Origin: Nitrospirota bacterium
GTDB lineage: Bacteria > Nitrospirota > Nitrospiria > Nitrospirales > Nitrospiraceae
NCBI GenBank assembly: GCA_016201805.1
Contig: JACQCB010000070.1
Location: forward strand, 1-5,370
Direction of reading: 5' to 3'
DNA length: 5,370 nucleotides
Shown here in pieces: positions 1 through 5,022 of this stretch. A program made the position numbers and the translations under genes. The notes below the pieces were generated by a model that was not told where the DNA came from, did not search any database, and saw only the letters and a list, made by a program, of their open reading frames with translations. Numbering within the stretch: position 1 is the first letter of the stretch; every line of letters begins with the position of its first letter.

Positions 1-211
1 ACGCACCTGCGGCAACCTGTTGGCCATGGCTCTGCTCCATGACGCTCGTGGCGCCCGCGATGGCGGGATTGCGCTCCAGGGCCAGGTCGATCACGGCGTC
101 GAGGGTATAGAAAGGGGGACCGGGCTCGCCCGCTTGGGCATCGGCTCCGATCAAGGCGAAATTGGCGACCGATCCAACTAGCACGAGAGTCATAAACAAT
201 GGGCGTGGCAT
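1..211 (-). CDS. TolC-family outer-membrane efflux protein, N-terminal fragment (runs off left edge)
   Basis: Only the first 70 codons are present; the gene continues beyond position 1. The start is the ATG read from 211, with GGAGAG (221-216 on the minus strand) four bases ahead of it. Residues 1-27 form a signal peptide (hydrophobic TLVLVGSVANFALIGA, then ADAQA), with likely cleavage after A25 or A27. The mature part begins with FYTLDAVIDLALERNPAI at residues 34-51. This matches the opening of TolC/CzcC-type proteins, where the first helix carries a 'L..A...AL..NP' pattern. Known members are trimeric outer-membrane channels that work with an RND or ABC pump and a periplasmic adaptor. The upstream neighbour on the same strand is a His-rich exported protein, which suggests metal efflux (CzcC-like). 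That substrate is inference, because no pump gene lies in the window. An in-frame ATG at 223 is an alternative start but has no comparable ribosome site. Confidence 0.8.
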   Translation of the reverse strand, partial: MPRPLFMTLVLVGSVANFALIGADAQAGEPGPPFYTLDAVIDLALERNPAIAGATSVMEQSHGQQVAAGA

Positions 212-251
212 GGAGCTCTCCATTGAATGCACGGCTCGGTCGATGGGAAAG

Positions 252-269
252 AGAGGGCACCTTCCCTCT
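252..269 (-). terminator. Hairpin between the His-rich gene and the TolC-like gene (weak terminator or attenuator)
   Basis: Read on the minus strand, AGAGGG (269-264), a 6-base loop and CCCTCT (257-252) form a perfect 6-bp stem. It is followed by CTTTCCC, so the T-tract is short. The hairpin lies 57 bases after the stop codon of the His-rich gene and 40 bases before the TolC-like start. It may reduce read-through between the two genes rather than end transcription completely. Confidence 0.3.
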
Positions 270-326
270 ACCGTCGGCAGTAGGCCGTCGCTGCATGAAC
301 TCGAATGACGCGAGGTTGAAGTAGGC

Positions 327-800
327 TCAGATCGACGGGGAAGGAGGAGCGCGCGGAGAGAAGCTGGCGGACAGGAAGAGGCATGGAGGAGAGACCGGTG
401 GCAGGATGGGCACGGAAGAGCTGGTCAGCGCTCCCGGCTCGTTTTGCCATGGAGAAGAGACGGCATCGATCGGGGCCGGTTTCCCGAAGCGGTGGTCTCC
501 TGACGGAGCCAAGGAAAATCCGAATTCGGAGTGATTCCATGCGTGCGCAGAGGGGGTGAAGGCCTCGAAAGACGTGGACGCATCTTCCGGAGAAGCGTCC
601 CCGTGGTGGACGGCATACTCACAGGACAGATCCGGAGAAAAGACCGCGTGCGCGATCCCGCCATGGGTATGCCCGGCGTCCCCGTGGTGGTGGTCCACTT
701 CCGGATGAACGTGGACCAGTGGAACTACGAGCATCCAGGCCGTCAACCAGACCAATGTCGCAGTGCGCAACCAAGTCATCTGGGGATATCGATGGAGCAT
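327..800 (-). CDS. Exported His-rich hypothetical protein, 157 aa
   Basis: I do not recognise a named family. The N-terminus has a hydrophobic segment at about residues 9-29 (TWLRTATLVWLTAWMLVVPL), fitting a signal peptide or single anchor. Immediately after it comes a cluster of ten histidines within residues 30-66 (VHVHPEVDHHHGD, then GHTHGG, then VHHGD) with interspersed acidic residues and one cysteine, C60. Such a segment could bind Zn, Cu, Co or Ni in the periplasm. The C-terminal third is low-complexity, rich in Pro and Ser. The gene precedes the TolC-like gene on the same strand by 115 bp, and I infer that both belong to a metal-efflux operon. Small His-rich exported proteins heading such operons are common, but the ligand here is unproven. 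The ATG at 800 is preceded by GCGGGG ten bases upstream. The in-frame ATG at residue 8 (779) has no visible ribosome site. A suitable promoter lies at 826-854. Confidence 0.72.
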   Translation of the reverse strand: MLHRYPQMTWLRTATLVWLTAWMLVVPLVHVHPEVDHHHGDAGHTHGGIAHAVFSPDLSCEYAVHHGDASPEDASTSFEAFTPSAHAWNHSEFGFSLAPSGDHRFGKPAPIDAVSSPWQNEPGALTSSSVPILPPVSPPCLFLSASFSPRAPPSPSI

Positions 801-825
801 GGAGACAGAACCCCGCTTGATGCCG

Positions 826-854
826 AGCGTATCACCTCACAAATCCCAGGTCAA
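826..854 (-). promoter_or_regulatory. Sigma70-like promoter for the minus-strand His-rich gene
   Basis: On the minus strand, TTGACC (854-849) is followed by a 17-bp spacer and TACGCT (831-826). A TG one base before the -10 gives the extended form TGATACGCT. The -35 matches consensus at five of six bases and the -10 at three of six. Transcription would start near 819, about 19 bases before the ATG at 800. Confidence 0.5.
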
Positions 855-920
855 TCGATCCTTCAAATGGCAAACATCCAAATGCGCGTGCCGGTGCGGC
901 GGGATGCGGGACCCTGTGAC

Positions 921-949
921 TTGACAGCCCCTACTGGAGAGGCTACCAT
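921..949 (+). promoter_or_regulatory. Sigma70-like promoter with dyad in the spacer, for the plus-strand His/Cys-rich gene
   Basis: A perfect -35 TTGACA (921-926) is followed by a 17-bp spacer and TACCAT (944-949, four of six matches). The expected transcription start is near 956, about 19 bases before the ATG at 975. An imperfect inverted repeat, AGCC(C)CT to AG(A)GGCT, spans 926-944 and is centred on 935, midway between the two promoter elements. That is the usual operator position for MerR-type regulators, although those promoters normally have a 19-20 bp spacer. A repressor is equally possible. Confidence 0.5.
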
Positions 950-974
950 TGCGCGTGTACGAGCGAAGTTCGCA

Positions 975-1280
975 ATGAACCGAACCATTCAACAGTTCAT
1001 CGCCGTCGGCCTCACGGTCTGCCTGCTGCTTCTCAGCGGGGCGGTCTACGTCCAGGCCTTGGACCATGCGGCTCACCACGCCCATCATCAGGCCGCCACC
1101 CATTCGACGGCTCTCTGCTCGTGGCTCTGTGCCGCGGGGCAGAGTCTGGAAGGCGTCGCCTTCGATTTTCAGGCTTATGTCGGGCTGCTTGCACTTGCGC
1201 TTCTTGTTGTCAGTCAGCAGCCTCGCGCGATTTTGATCACTTCTCCTGCGACCCGCGGGCCCCCTCGCTTCTCCTTCTAA
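975..1280 (+). CDS. Small exported or membrane His/Cys-rich hypothetical protein, 101 aa
   Basis: No family is recognised with certainty. Residues 8-28 are a hydrophobic signal or anchor (FIAVGLTVCLLLLSGAVYVQA). Next comes a metal-ligand-like stretch, LDHAAHHAHHQAATHS (29-44), then CSWLC with C48 and C52 as a CxxxC pair. A second hydrophobic segment lies at about 67-80 (AYVGLLALALLVVS), followed by a short basic and Pro-rich tail ending in PPRFSF. It could be a bitopic or hairpin membrane protein with a metal-binding periplasmic loop. The open frame extends upstream to 531, but that part is antisense to the His-rich minus-strand gene. The ATG at 975 places a proper export signal at the N-terminus just downstream of the promoter at 921-949. 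The ribosome site is poor (ACGAGCGAAG). The divergent pairing with another His-rich exported protein suggests a shared metal-related role. Confidence 0.65.
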   Translation: MNRTIQQFIAVGLTVCLLLLSGAVYVQALDHAAHHAHHQAATHSTALCSWLCAAGQSLEGVAFDFQAYVGLLALALLVVSQQPRAILITSPATRGPPRFSF

Positions 1281-1369
1281 CTCATTTCAGCTCCAAGACA
1301 ATCGGGCTGTATCCGGTTCTGCTTCGCGTAACGCGGGGTGGCGCATCATGATGAATGATTGTGAATGCC

Positions 1370-1389
1370 GTCCTTTTTAATAAGGGGAC
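1370..1389 (+). terminator. Possible weak hairpin or terminator after the His/Cys-rich gene
   Basis: GTCCTTTT (1370-1377) can pair with AAGGGGAC (1382-1389), using two G-U pairs and a 4-base loop, and the next bases are TTTT. It is the only terminator-like structure in the 187-bp gap between the small His/Cys-rich gene and the outer-membrane barrel gene. The stem is AT-rich and weak. I found no convincing promoter for the barrel gene in this gap. Confidence 0.25.
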
Positions 1390-1456
1390 TTTTGCGAGGA
1401 TTCACGACGATGACATTGATGGATGCAGCCCATGGATTTTGCGAACGAGTAGTGAT

Positions 1457-1462
1457 GAGGAG
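1457..1462 (+). promoter_or_regulatory. Ribosome binding site of the outer-membrane barrel gene
   Basis: GAGGAG lies five bases before the ATG at 1468, a strong Shine-Dalgarno match. It supports this start over the other short frames in the region. Confidence 0.75.
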
Positions 1463-1467
1463 AAGAC

Positions 1468-2580
1468 ATGGGCAGGCAATATCTCAGAATTTGTTTTGGA
1501 CTGGCAGCGATTGTTGCGACAGGACTGGTGAATGTTTGGACTGCGCCTCAGGTGGAAGCCGCCTGCGGGAGCGTGAGTTGTTTTGTCGTGATCGGCTCTC
1601 AGCAGCAGATTCCGCAGAAGGGGCTGCTCACGATGAATATCGTGTATGGCCTCACCCCGCAGCGGTTGCTGGGCGGGACGTCCGGCGTGATACCGGCCGT
1701 TGATCAGGACCAGCGCCGACTGATCATGGACCATCATACAGAGGTTCGCACGATCACCCAGACTGCCACGCTGGACCTGAACTATGGCCTGACGGACCAG
1801 TTTGGGATCGAGGTGACCTTGCCCTACTTGGCACGGACGCACCACCACCAGGATGGACTCGGAGAAGCTAATGGCGGAGACGGCACGCCGGTCGGGTTCT
1901 CGGATAACGGCATCGGCGATTTGCGCATTACGGCTAAGTACAATGTGCTCCCCACGCTCAGGAGCATGGTGGTGACGGGGTTCGGCGTGGAACTGCCGAC
2001 CGGCAAGTACAACTCGCGAGATACGAGTAACCTGGTGATGGAGGCGCCGGCACAGCTTGGGCGTGGTCAGGTCGGCTTGATCGGATCGGTCTATCAGGCC
2101 TATGAGCTGATCCCACACCGGCTGAACCAGTTCTCCTTTGCCAGTTACCGGCATACGTTTCGGAACAACGCTGGGTATCAGTTTGGAGATGAATACTTGC
2201 TGAATGCGGGTTTTAATCTTGTGACGGTTCCCTGGCTGGTGCTGACGAGCCAGATCAACTATCGCTACCTGACCCACGACAATATGAGCGCGTCGCTGGA
2301 ACGCTCGCGGACCCCCAGCGATCCTGGCTATCCGGGCGACCCGATTGTCATCGACCCGCTCATCCGTGACCGGCGGGTGCCTAGCACTGGCTCGACATAC
2401 TTGGCGTACACGCCGGGTTTTCAGATCAATGTCAACGATACGACCTCACTGTACTTCTTTTCGCAGATTCCGGTGGCCAGGGACTTTAATAACAATCTAG
2501 GGCAGGAAGTGAGCTTCACCTTCGGGCTCACCAAGTATTTTCAGCCCTTCGGTGCGACGAGTCCAAGTTCCCAGAGCTGA
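1468..2580 (+). CDS. Outer-membrane beta-barrel protein, MetA/transporter-like, 370 aa
   Basis: Residues 1-31 are a clear signal peptide (YLRICFGLAAIVATGLVNVW, cleavage after VEA). The mature chain opens with ACGSVSCFVVIGSQQQ, which has a close cysteine pair at C33 and C38. The rest alternates short amphipathic strands and turns (for example LDLNYGLTDQFGIEVTLPYL and ITAKYNVLPTL) and finishes with VSFTFGLTKYF plus a short Ser-rich tail. This is typical of outer-membrane barrels annotated as 'transporter' or 'MetA-pathway of phenol degradation' family. Family membership is from memory, not a search. Possible ligand-binding spots are MDHH (87-90) and HHHQD (125-129), and a Pro/Asp-rich insert near residues 285-310 may be an external loop. 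The substrate cannot be told from sequence. A TlpA-like gene follows after 16 bp, so the two probably share a transcript. The cysteine pair would be a sensible target for that partner. Confidence 0.75.
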   Translation: MGRQYLRICFGLAAIVATGLVNVWTAPQVEAACGSVSCFVVIGSQQQIPQKGLLTMNIVYGLTPQRLLGGTSGVIPAVDQDQRRLIMDHHTEVRTITQTATLDLNYGLTDQFGIEVTLPYLARTHHHQDGLGEANGGDGTPVGFSDNGIGDLRITAKYNVLPTLRSMVVTGFGVELPTGKYNSRDTSNLVMEAPAQLGRGQVGLIGSVYQAYELIPHRLNQFSFASYRHTFRNNAGYQFGDEYLLNAGFNLVTVPWLVLTSQINYRYLTHDNMSASLERSRTPSDPGYPGDPIVIDPLIRDRRVPSTGSTYLAYTPGFQINVNDTTSLYFFSQIPVARDFNNNLGQEVSFTFGLTKYFQPFGATSPSSQS

Positions 2581-2585
2581 AGCTG

Positions 2586-2591
2586 AGGAGG
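2586..2591 (+). promoter_or_regulatory. Ribosome binding site deciding the TlpA-like start
   Basis: AGGAGG lies in the 16-bp gap after the barrel gene stop. Two consecutive ATGs follow, at 2594 and 2597. The spacing is two bases to the first and five to the second, so 2597 is preferred. Confidence 0.7.
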
Positions 2592-2596
2592 AGATG

Positions 2597-3151
2597 ATGA
2601 GCACGCAGTCGATCACGAAGATGATGGGCCTGGCGGTGCTGGCCTTGGCTCTGTTCGGACAGGCAGACCGTGCGGTCTGGGCCATGGGGGCCAGGCCGCC
2701 GGTCGTCGGGACTGAGGCCGCGGAGTTCAGCCTGGTCGATCTTGCCGGCAAGCAACACAGCCTGAGCGAGTATCGGGGCAAGGTCGTCTTGCTCAATTTT
2801 TGGGCGACGTGGTGTAAACCCTGCACGACCGAGATGCCGGCCATGCAGGCGACCTACGACAAGATGCGCGGGGACGGGTTCGTCGTCCTGGCCGTCAACG
2901 AACTGGAGGACGAGGCGAAAGTCCGTGAGCACATCCGCCAGTACGGCCACACGTTTCCGGTCCTGATGGATCGAGACAACCGCGTGGCAAACATGTACGG
3001 CGTCTTCGGCCTTCCGGTGAGCGTGTTCATCGATCAGCAGGGCGTCGTCCGGGAATACATCAAGGGCGGCTTGCTCACCGAACAGAAGATCAACGAGGTC
3101 GTGGCCCAGATCAAGGCCAAGCCGGAACTACGGACTGCGGCGAACCGTTGA
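2597..3151 (+). CDS. TlpA-like periplasmic thiol-disulfide oxidoreductase, 184 aa
   Basis: Residues 1-29 form an export signal (MMGLAVLALALFGQA core, cleavage likely after RAVWA). A redoxin domain follows. It has FSLVDLAGKQHSLSEYRGK (44-62), the strand VVLLNFWATWCKPC with catalytic C73 and C76, and the cis-proline loop GVFGLPVSVFID with P140. This is the AhpC/TSA-Redoxin type of the TlpA/ResA/CcmG group. These are membrane-linked or periplasmic proteins that usually reduce disulfides, for example in apocytochrome c or copper-site maturation. The length fits the family. It lies 16 bp after the outer-membrane barrel gene and probably shares its transcript. The 3' end carries a promoter for the next gene. 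The true substrate is unknown: no cytochrome c maturation gene is in the window, and the barrel protein with its N-terminal cysteine pair is one candidate. The ATG at 2594 is an almost equal start choice. Confidence 0.9.
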   Translation: MSTQSITKMMGLAVLALALFGQADRAVWAMGARPPVVGTEAAEFSLVDLAGKQHSLSEYRGKVVLLNFWATWCKPCTTEMPAMQATYDKMRGDGFVVLAVNELEDEAKVREHIRQYGHTFPVLMDRDNRVANMYGVFGLPVSVFIDQQGVVREYIKGGLLTEQKINEVVAQIKAKPELRTAANR

Positions 3152-3176
3152 TTTGGCGTGCCGCGCCGTTTATAGT
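3148..3176 (+). promoter_or_regulatory. Sigma70-like promoter at the end of the TlpA-like gene, driving the TPR gene
   Basis: TTGATT (3148-3153), a 17-bp spacer and TATAGT (3171-3176, five of six matches) form a good promoter. Its -35 element overlaps the TGA stop (3149-3151) of the TlpA-like gene. The expected start is about 3183, only a few bases before the ATG at 3186, so the transcript would be leaderless or nearly so. No Shine-Dalgarno is visible there, which agrees. Confidence 0.55.
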
Positions 3177-3185
3177 CCTGGCGTC

Positions 3186-4298
3186 ATGACTACCAGTCTG
3201 CGCTGGGCTACGAGGGCTTGCATCGTCGGGGCGTTTTGCGGCCTCTCCGTGCTTGTCGCCGGTGCCCTCACGAGTCCTTCGTTGGTCTTGGCCTTGCCTT
3301 TGGCCGCGCCGGCTCAGCCGGCGTCGGCCAAGACCTCGAATCCGCACTACGACCAGGGCCTCGCGCTCTTTCGGGAAGGGAAGTATACCGAGGCGGCCGA
3401 GGCCTTGAAAAAAGCGATCGACCTCGATCCCCGGTCGGCCGAATCCCATCATCTCCTCGGCCTGATCTACTCCCAGGGAATGAAACAGCCGGGTGAGGCC
3501 GTTGAGGAGCTCGCCAAGGCGATTCAGATCAACCCCAATTTTTCGCAGGCCCATTACGATCTGGGGCGTCTCTACGAGACCCAGGACAAAGTCGCCGAGG
3601 CCGAGCAGGCCTTGAAGCGAGCCATTGAGCTGGCGCCTCGCTTCGAGGAGGCGCAGTTGGCCCTGGCCAAGCTCTACGCGCGCCGCCGCGCCGTCGATCA
3701 GGCCGTGCACATGTACCGCGATCTGCTGGCCCACAAGCCGGACCACCGGGACGCGCTCTACGGACTTGGCTATCTCTACGACGGCCAAGGCAAGGCGGCT
3801 CAAGCTCGCGAGGTGCTGGAGCGGCTCACCAAGGCCTATCCCCGCCATGCGGACGGCTGGTATTTGCTGGGGCGGATCGCGGAGAAGGACAATCGGCTTG
3901 CGGATGCGACGTCCTGCTACCGCCTGGCCATTGCGGCCAAACCGGATCTGGTCGATGCGCATTACAACCTGGGCTTCATTTACCGGAGCGGGGGCAAGCA
4001 GGACGAAGCCGCTCAGCAGTTCAAGGAAGTCATCCGGCTGAAGCCGGAATATGCCGAGGCTCACATGAACCTGGGGGTCGTCTACACCGGCCTCGGCAAG
4101 TTGGAGGAGGCGGAGCGGGAGTATGAGGCCGCGCTGGCGTTGAAGCCGGCCTTGCTGGAGGCGCAGTACAATCTGGGCGTGTTCTATGAATTGCATCAGA
4201 AAGATCTGGGCAAGGCGTTGGCCCACTACCGCAAATACCTGGAGCTGGGCGGGAAGGATGAGCGGGTGGAGCGGATCGTGCGCCAGGTTGCGCAGTAA
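3186..4298 (+). CDS. Exported TPR-repeat protein, nine repeats, 370 aa
   Basis: The N-terminus is an export signal (basic RWATR, then CIVGAFCGLSVLVAGAL; cleavage after VLA at 36 or in the following Ala/Pro-rich stretch). Residues 51-357 are nine tandem tetratricopeptide repeats with almost no linker: 51-84, 85-119, 120-153, 154-187, 188-221, 222-255, 256-289, 290-323 and 324-357. Each has the typical G/A-L-Y pattern and ends near P; clear examples are AHYNLGFIYRSGGKQDEAA and AHMNLGVVYTGLGKLEEAE. The second repeat is one residue longer than usual. A short charged tail closes the protein. TPR solenoids bind other proteins or peptides, so this is a probable periplasmic scaffold, and no enzymatic domain is present. 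The start at 3186 is preferred to the in-frame ATG at 3153 because the latter lies inside the promoter and would disrupt the signal peptide. The next gene, DsbA-like, begins 55 bp downstream. Confidence 0.88.
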   Translation: MTTSLRWATRACIVGAFCGLSVLVAGALTSPSLVLALPLAAPAQPASAKTSNPHYDQGLALFREGKYTEAAEALKKAIDLDPRSAESHHLLGLIYSQGMKQPGEAVEELAKAIQINPNFSQAHYDLGRLYETQDKVAEAEQALKRAIELAPRFEEAQLALAKLYARRRAVDQAVHMYRDLLAHKPDHRDALYGLGYLYDGQGKAAQAREVLERLTKAYPRHADGWYLLGRIAEKDNRLADATSCYRLAIAAKPDLVDAHYNLGFIYRSGGKQDEAAQQFKEVIRLKPEYAEAHMNLGVVYTGLGKLEEAEREYEAALALKPALLEAQYNLGVFYELHQKDLGKALAHYRKYLELGGKDERVERIVRQVAQ

Positions 4299-4313
4299 GG
4301 CGCGCGAAGGGAA

Positions 4314-4336
4314 CTCCCGCATCGAGGCGGCGGGAG
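4314..4336 (+). other. GC-rich hairpin directly upstream of the DsbA-like ribosome site
   Basis: CTCCCGC (4314-4320) and GCGGGAG (4330-4336) make a perfect 7-bp stem with a 9-base loop in the 55-bp gap between the TPR and DsbA-like genes. No T-tract follows; instead the AAGGAG ribosome site starts four bases later. This fits an mRNA-stabilising or processing hairpin that sets different expression levels better than a terminator. Confidence 0.4.
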
Positions 4337-4340
4337 ACGA

Positions 4341-4346
4341 AAGGAG
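4341..4346 (+). promoter_or_regulatory. Ribosome binding site of the DsbA-like gene
   Basis: AAGGAG lies seven bases before the ATG at 4354. It fixes this start although the open frame continues upstream into the TPR gene as far as 4186. Confidence 0.8.
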
Positions 4347-4353
4347 TTGGCGG

Positions 4354-5010
4354 ATGAAGCGTTGTGAAAAGAGTCGGGGCCTGCGAGCGCCGGCGGTCTT
4401 TGCGGCCCTAACGATCATGGTCGCGTGTGGGTGGGGTCTGTCCACGGGACAGGCGGCGACGGCCGGACTCAAGGGGAAATTTATAGAGTTGAAAGAACCG
4501 TCCACGCATGTCAGCGGCAAGGTCAAGCTGACGGAGTTCGCGGATTTCTATTGCCCGCATTGTCACCGCTTCGAGCAGGAATCCATCCCGCTCTTGAAAA
4601 CGGAATTCGGGGATCGAATCGAGGTGACGATGGTCGGGTTCCCCGTGATGCCGGGCAAGTTGCCGACCGCGTTTGAGATGTACGAGCAGGCCAAGGCGAT
4701 GGGAAAAGGCGACGACATGCGGCGGGTGCTGTTTCGCGCGATCCACAAGGACCGGGTGCAAATCTTCGACAAGTTGATGCGCGAGTCGTACATCAAGGAA
4801 ATGGGGTTGGACGTGGCCGCGTTCGAGGCCGGGTTGGCCGGCGGTAATCCGGTGAAGGCGCTGGAGGCCGGCAAGGCCTGGGGCCTGCGCGTGAACGTGC
4901 AGCAGACGCCGACCGTGCTGCTGGACGGCAACATCAAGGTGGAAGCGATCGATCAGGAGAATCTCAAGACCATCATCCACAGCATTCTGGCCGCCGATGG
5001 CAAGAAGTAG
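4354..5010 (+). CDS. DsbA-family thioredoxin-fold protein, CPHC active site, 218 aa
   Basis: A basic N-terminus and a hydrophobic core (residues 12-29) form an export signal. Cleavage may follow GQA or AATA, near 34-37. Alternatively, MVAC-G at 22-26 resembles a lipobox that would anchor the protein through C25. The thioredoxin fold shows KLTEFADFYCPHCHRFEQ with active-site C67 and C70, the helical insertion (about 105-175) typical of DsbA, and the cis-proline loop QQTPTVLLDG with P186. CPHC is the classical DsbA motif, associated with strong oxidising power. The likely role is introducing or rearranging disulfides in exported proteins. Without a visible DsbB or DsbD the direction of electron flow cannot be fixed. 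It lies 12 bp before an HtrA-like protease gene, so the two are probably co-transcribed for envelope folding and quality control. The length is close to the usual DsbA size. Confidence 0.9.
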   Translation: MKRCEKSRGLRAPAVFAALTIMVACGWGLSTGQAATAGLKGKFIELKEPSTHVSGKVKLTEFADFYCPHCHRFEQESIPLLKTEFGDRIEVTMVGFPVMPGKLPTAFEMYEQAKAMGKGDDMRRVLFRAIHKDRVQIFDKLMRESYIKEMGLDVAAFEAGLAGGNPVKALEAGKAWGLRVNVQQTPTVLLDGNIKVEAIDQENLKTIIHSILAADGKK

Positions 5011-5022
5011 GATGCCCAGGTT

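Noticed and set aside
864..884. Direct repeat CAAATG spaced 15 bp in the divergent intergenic region
   Set aside because: Six-base repeats are common by chance, and there is no further copy or symmetry to suggest an operator.
531..974. Upstream extension of the plus-strand His/Cys-rich gene
   Set aside because: The extra 148 residues are antisense to the His-rich minus-strand gene and would bury the export signal. The promoter at 921-949 also lies inside this extension.
1348..1380. Ten-codon frame encoding MMNDCECRPF
   Set aside because: It is too short, has no convincing ribosome site and overlaps the possible hairpin. It could be a leader peptide, but nothing supports that.
1393..1421. 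Possible promoter (TTGCGA, 17 bp, ATTGAT) for the barrel gene
   Set aside because: The -10 matches consensus at only three of six bases, not including the important first two, so it is no better than chance.
1402..2277. 291-codon open frame on the minus strand
   Set aside because: It is antisense to the outer-membrane barrel gene, which has a signal peptide and a strong ribosome site. The antisense product is rich in His, Arg and Gln with no domain.
3111..4526. 471-codon open frame on the minus strand
   Set aside because: It lies opposite the TPR gene and the start of the DsbA-like gene, whose motifs are unmistakable. Its translation is low-complexity, rich in Arg, Leu and Gln, as expected of the antisense of a GC-rich gene.
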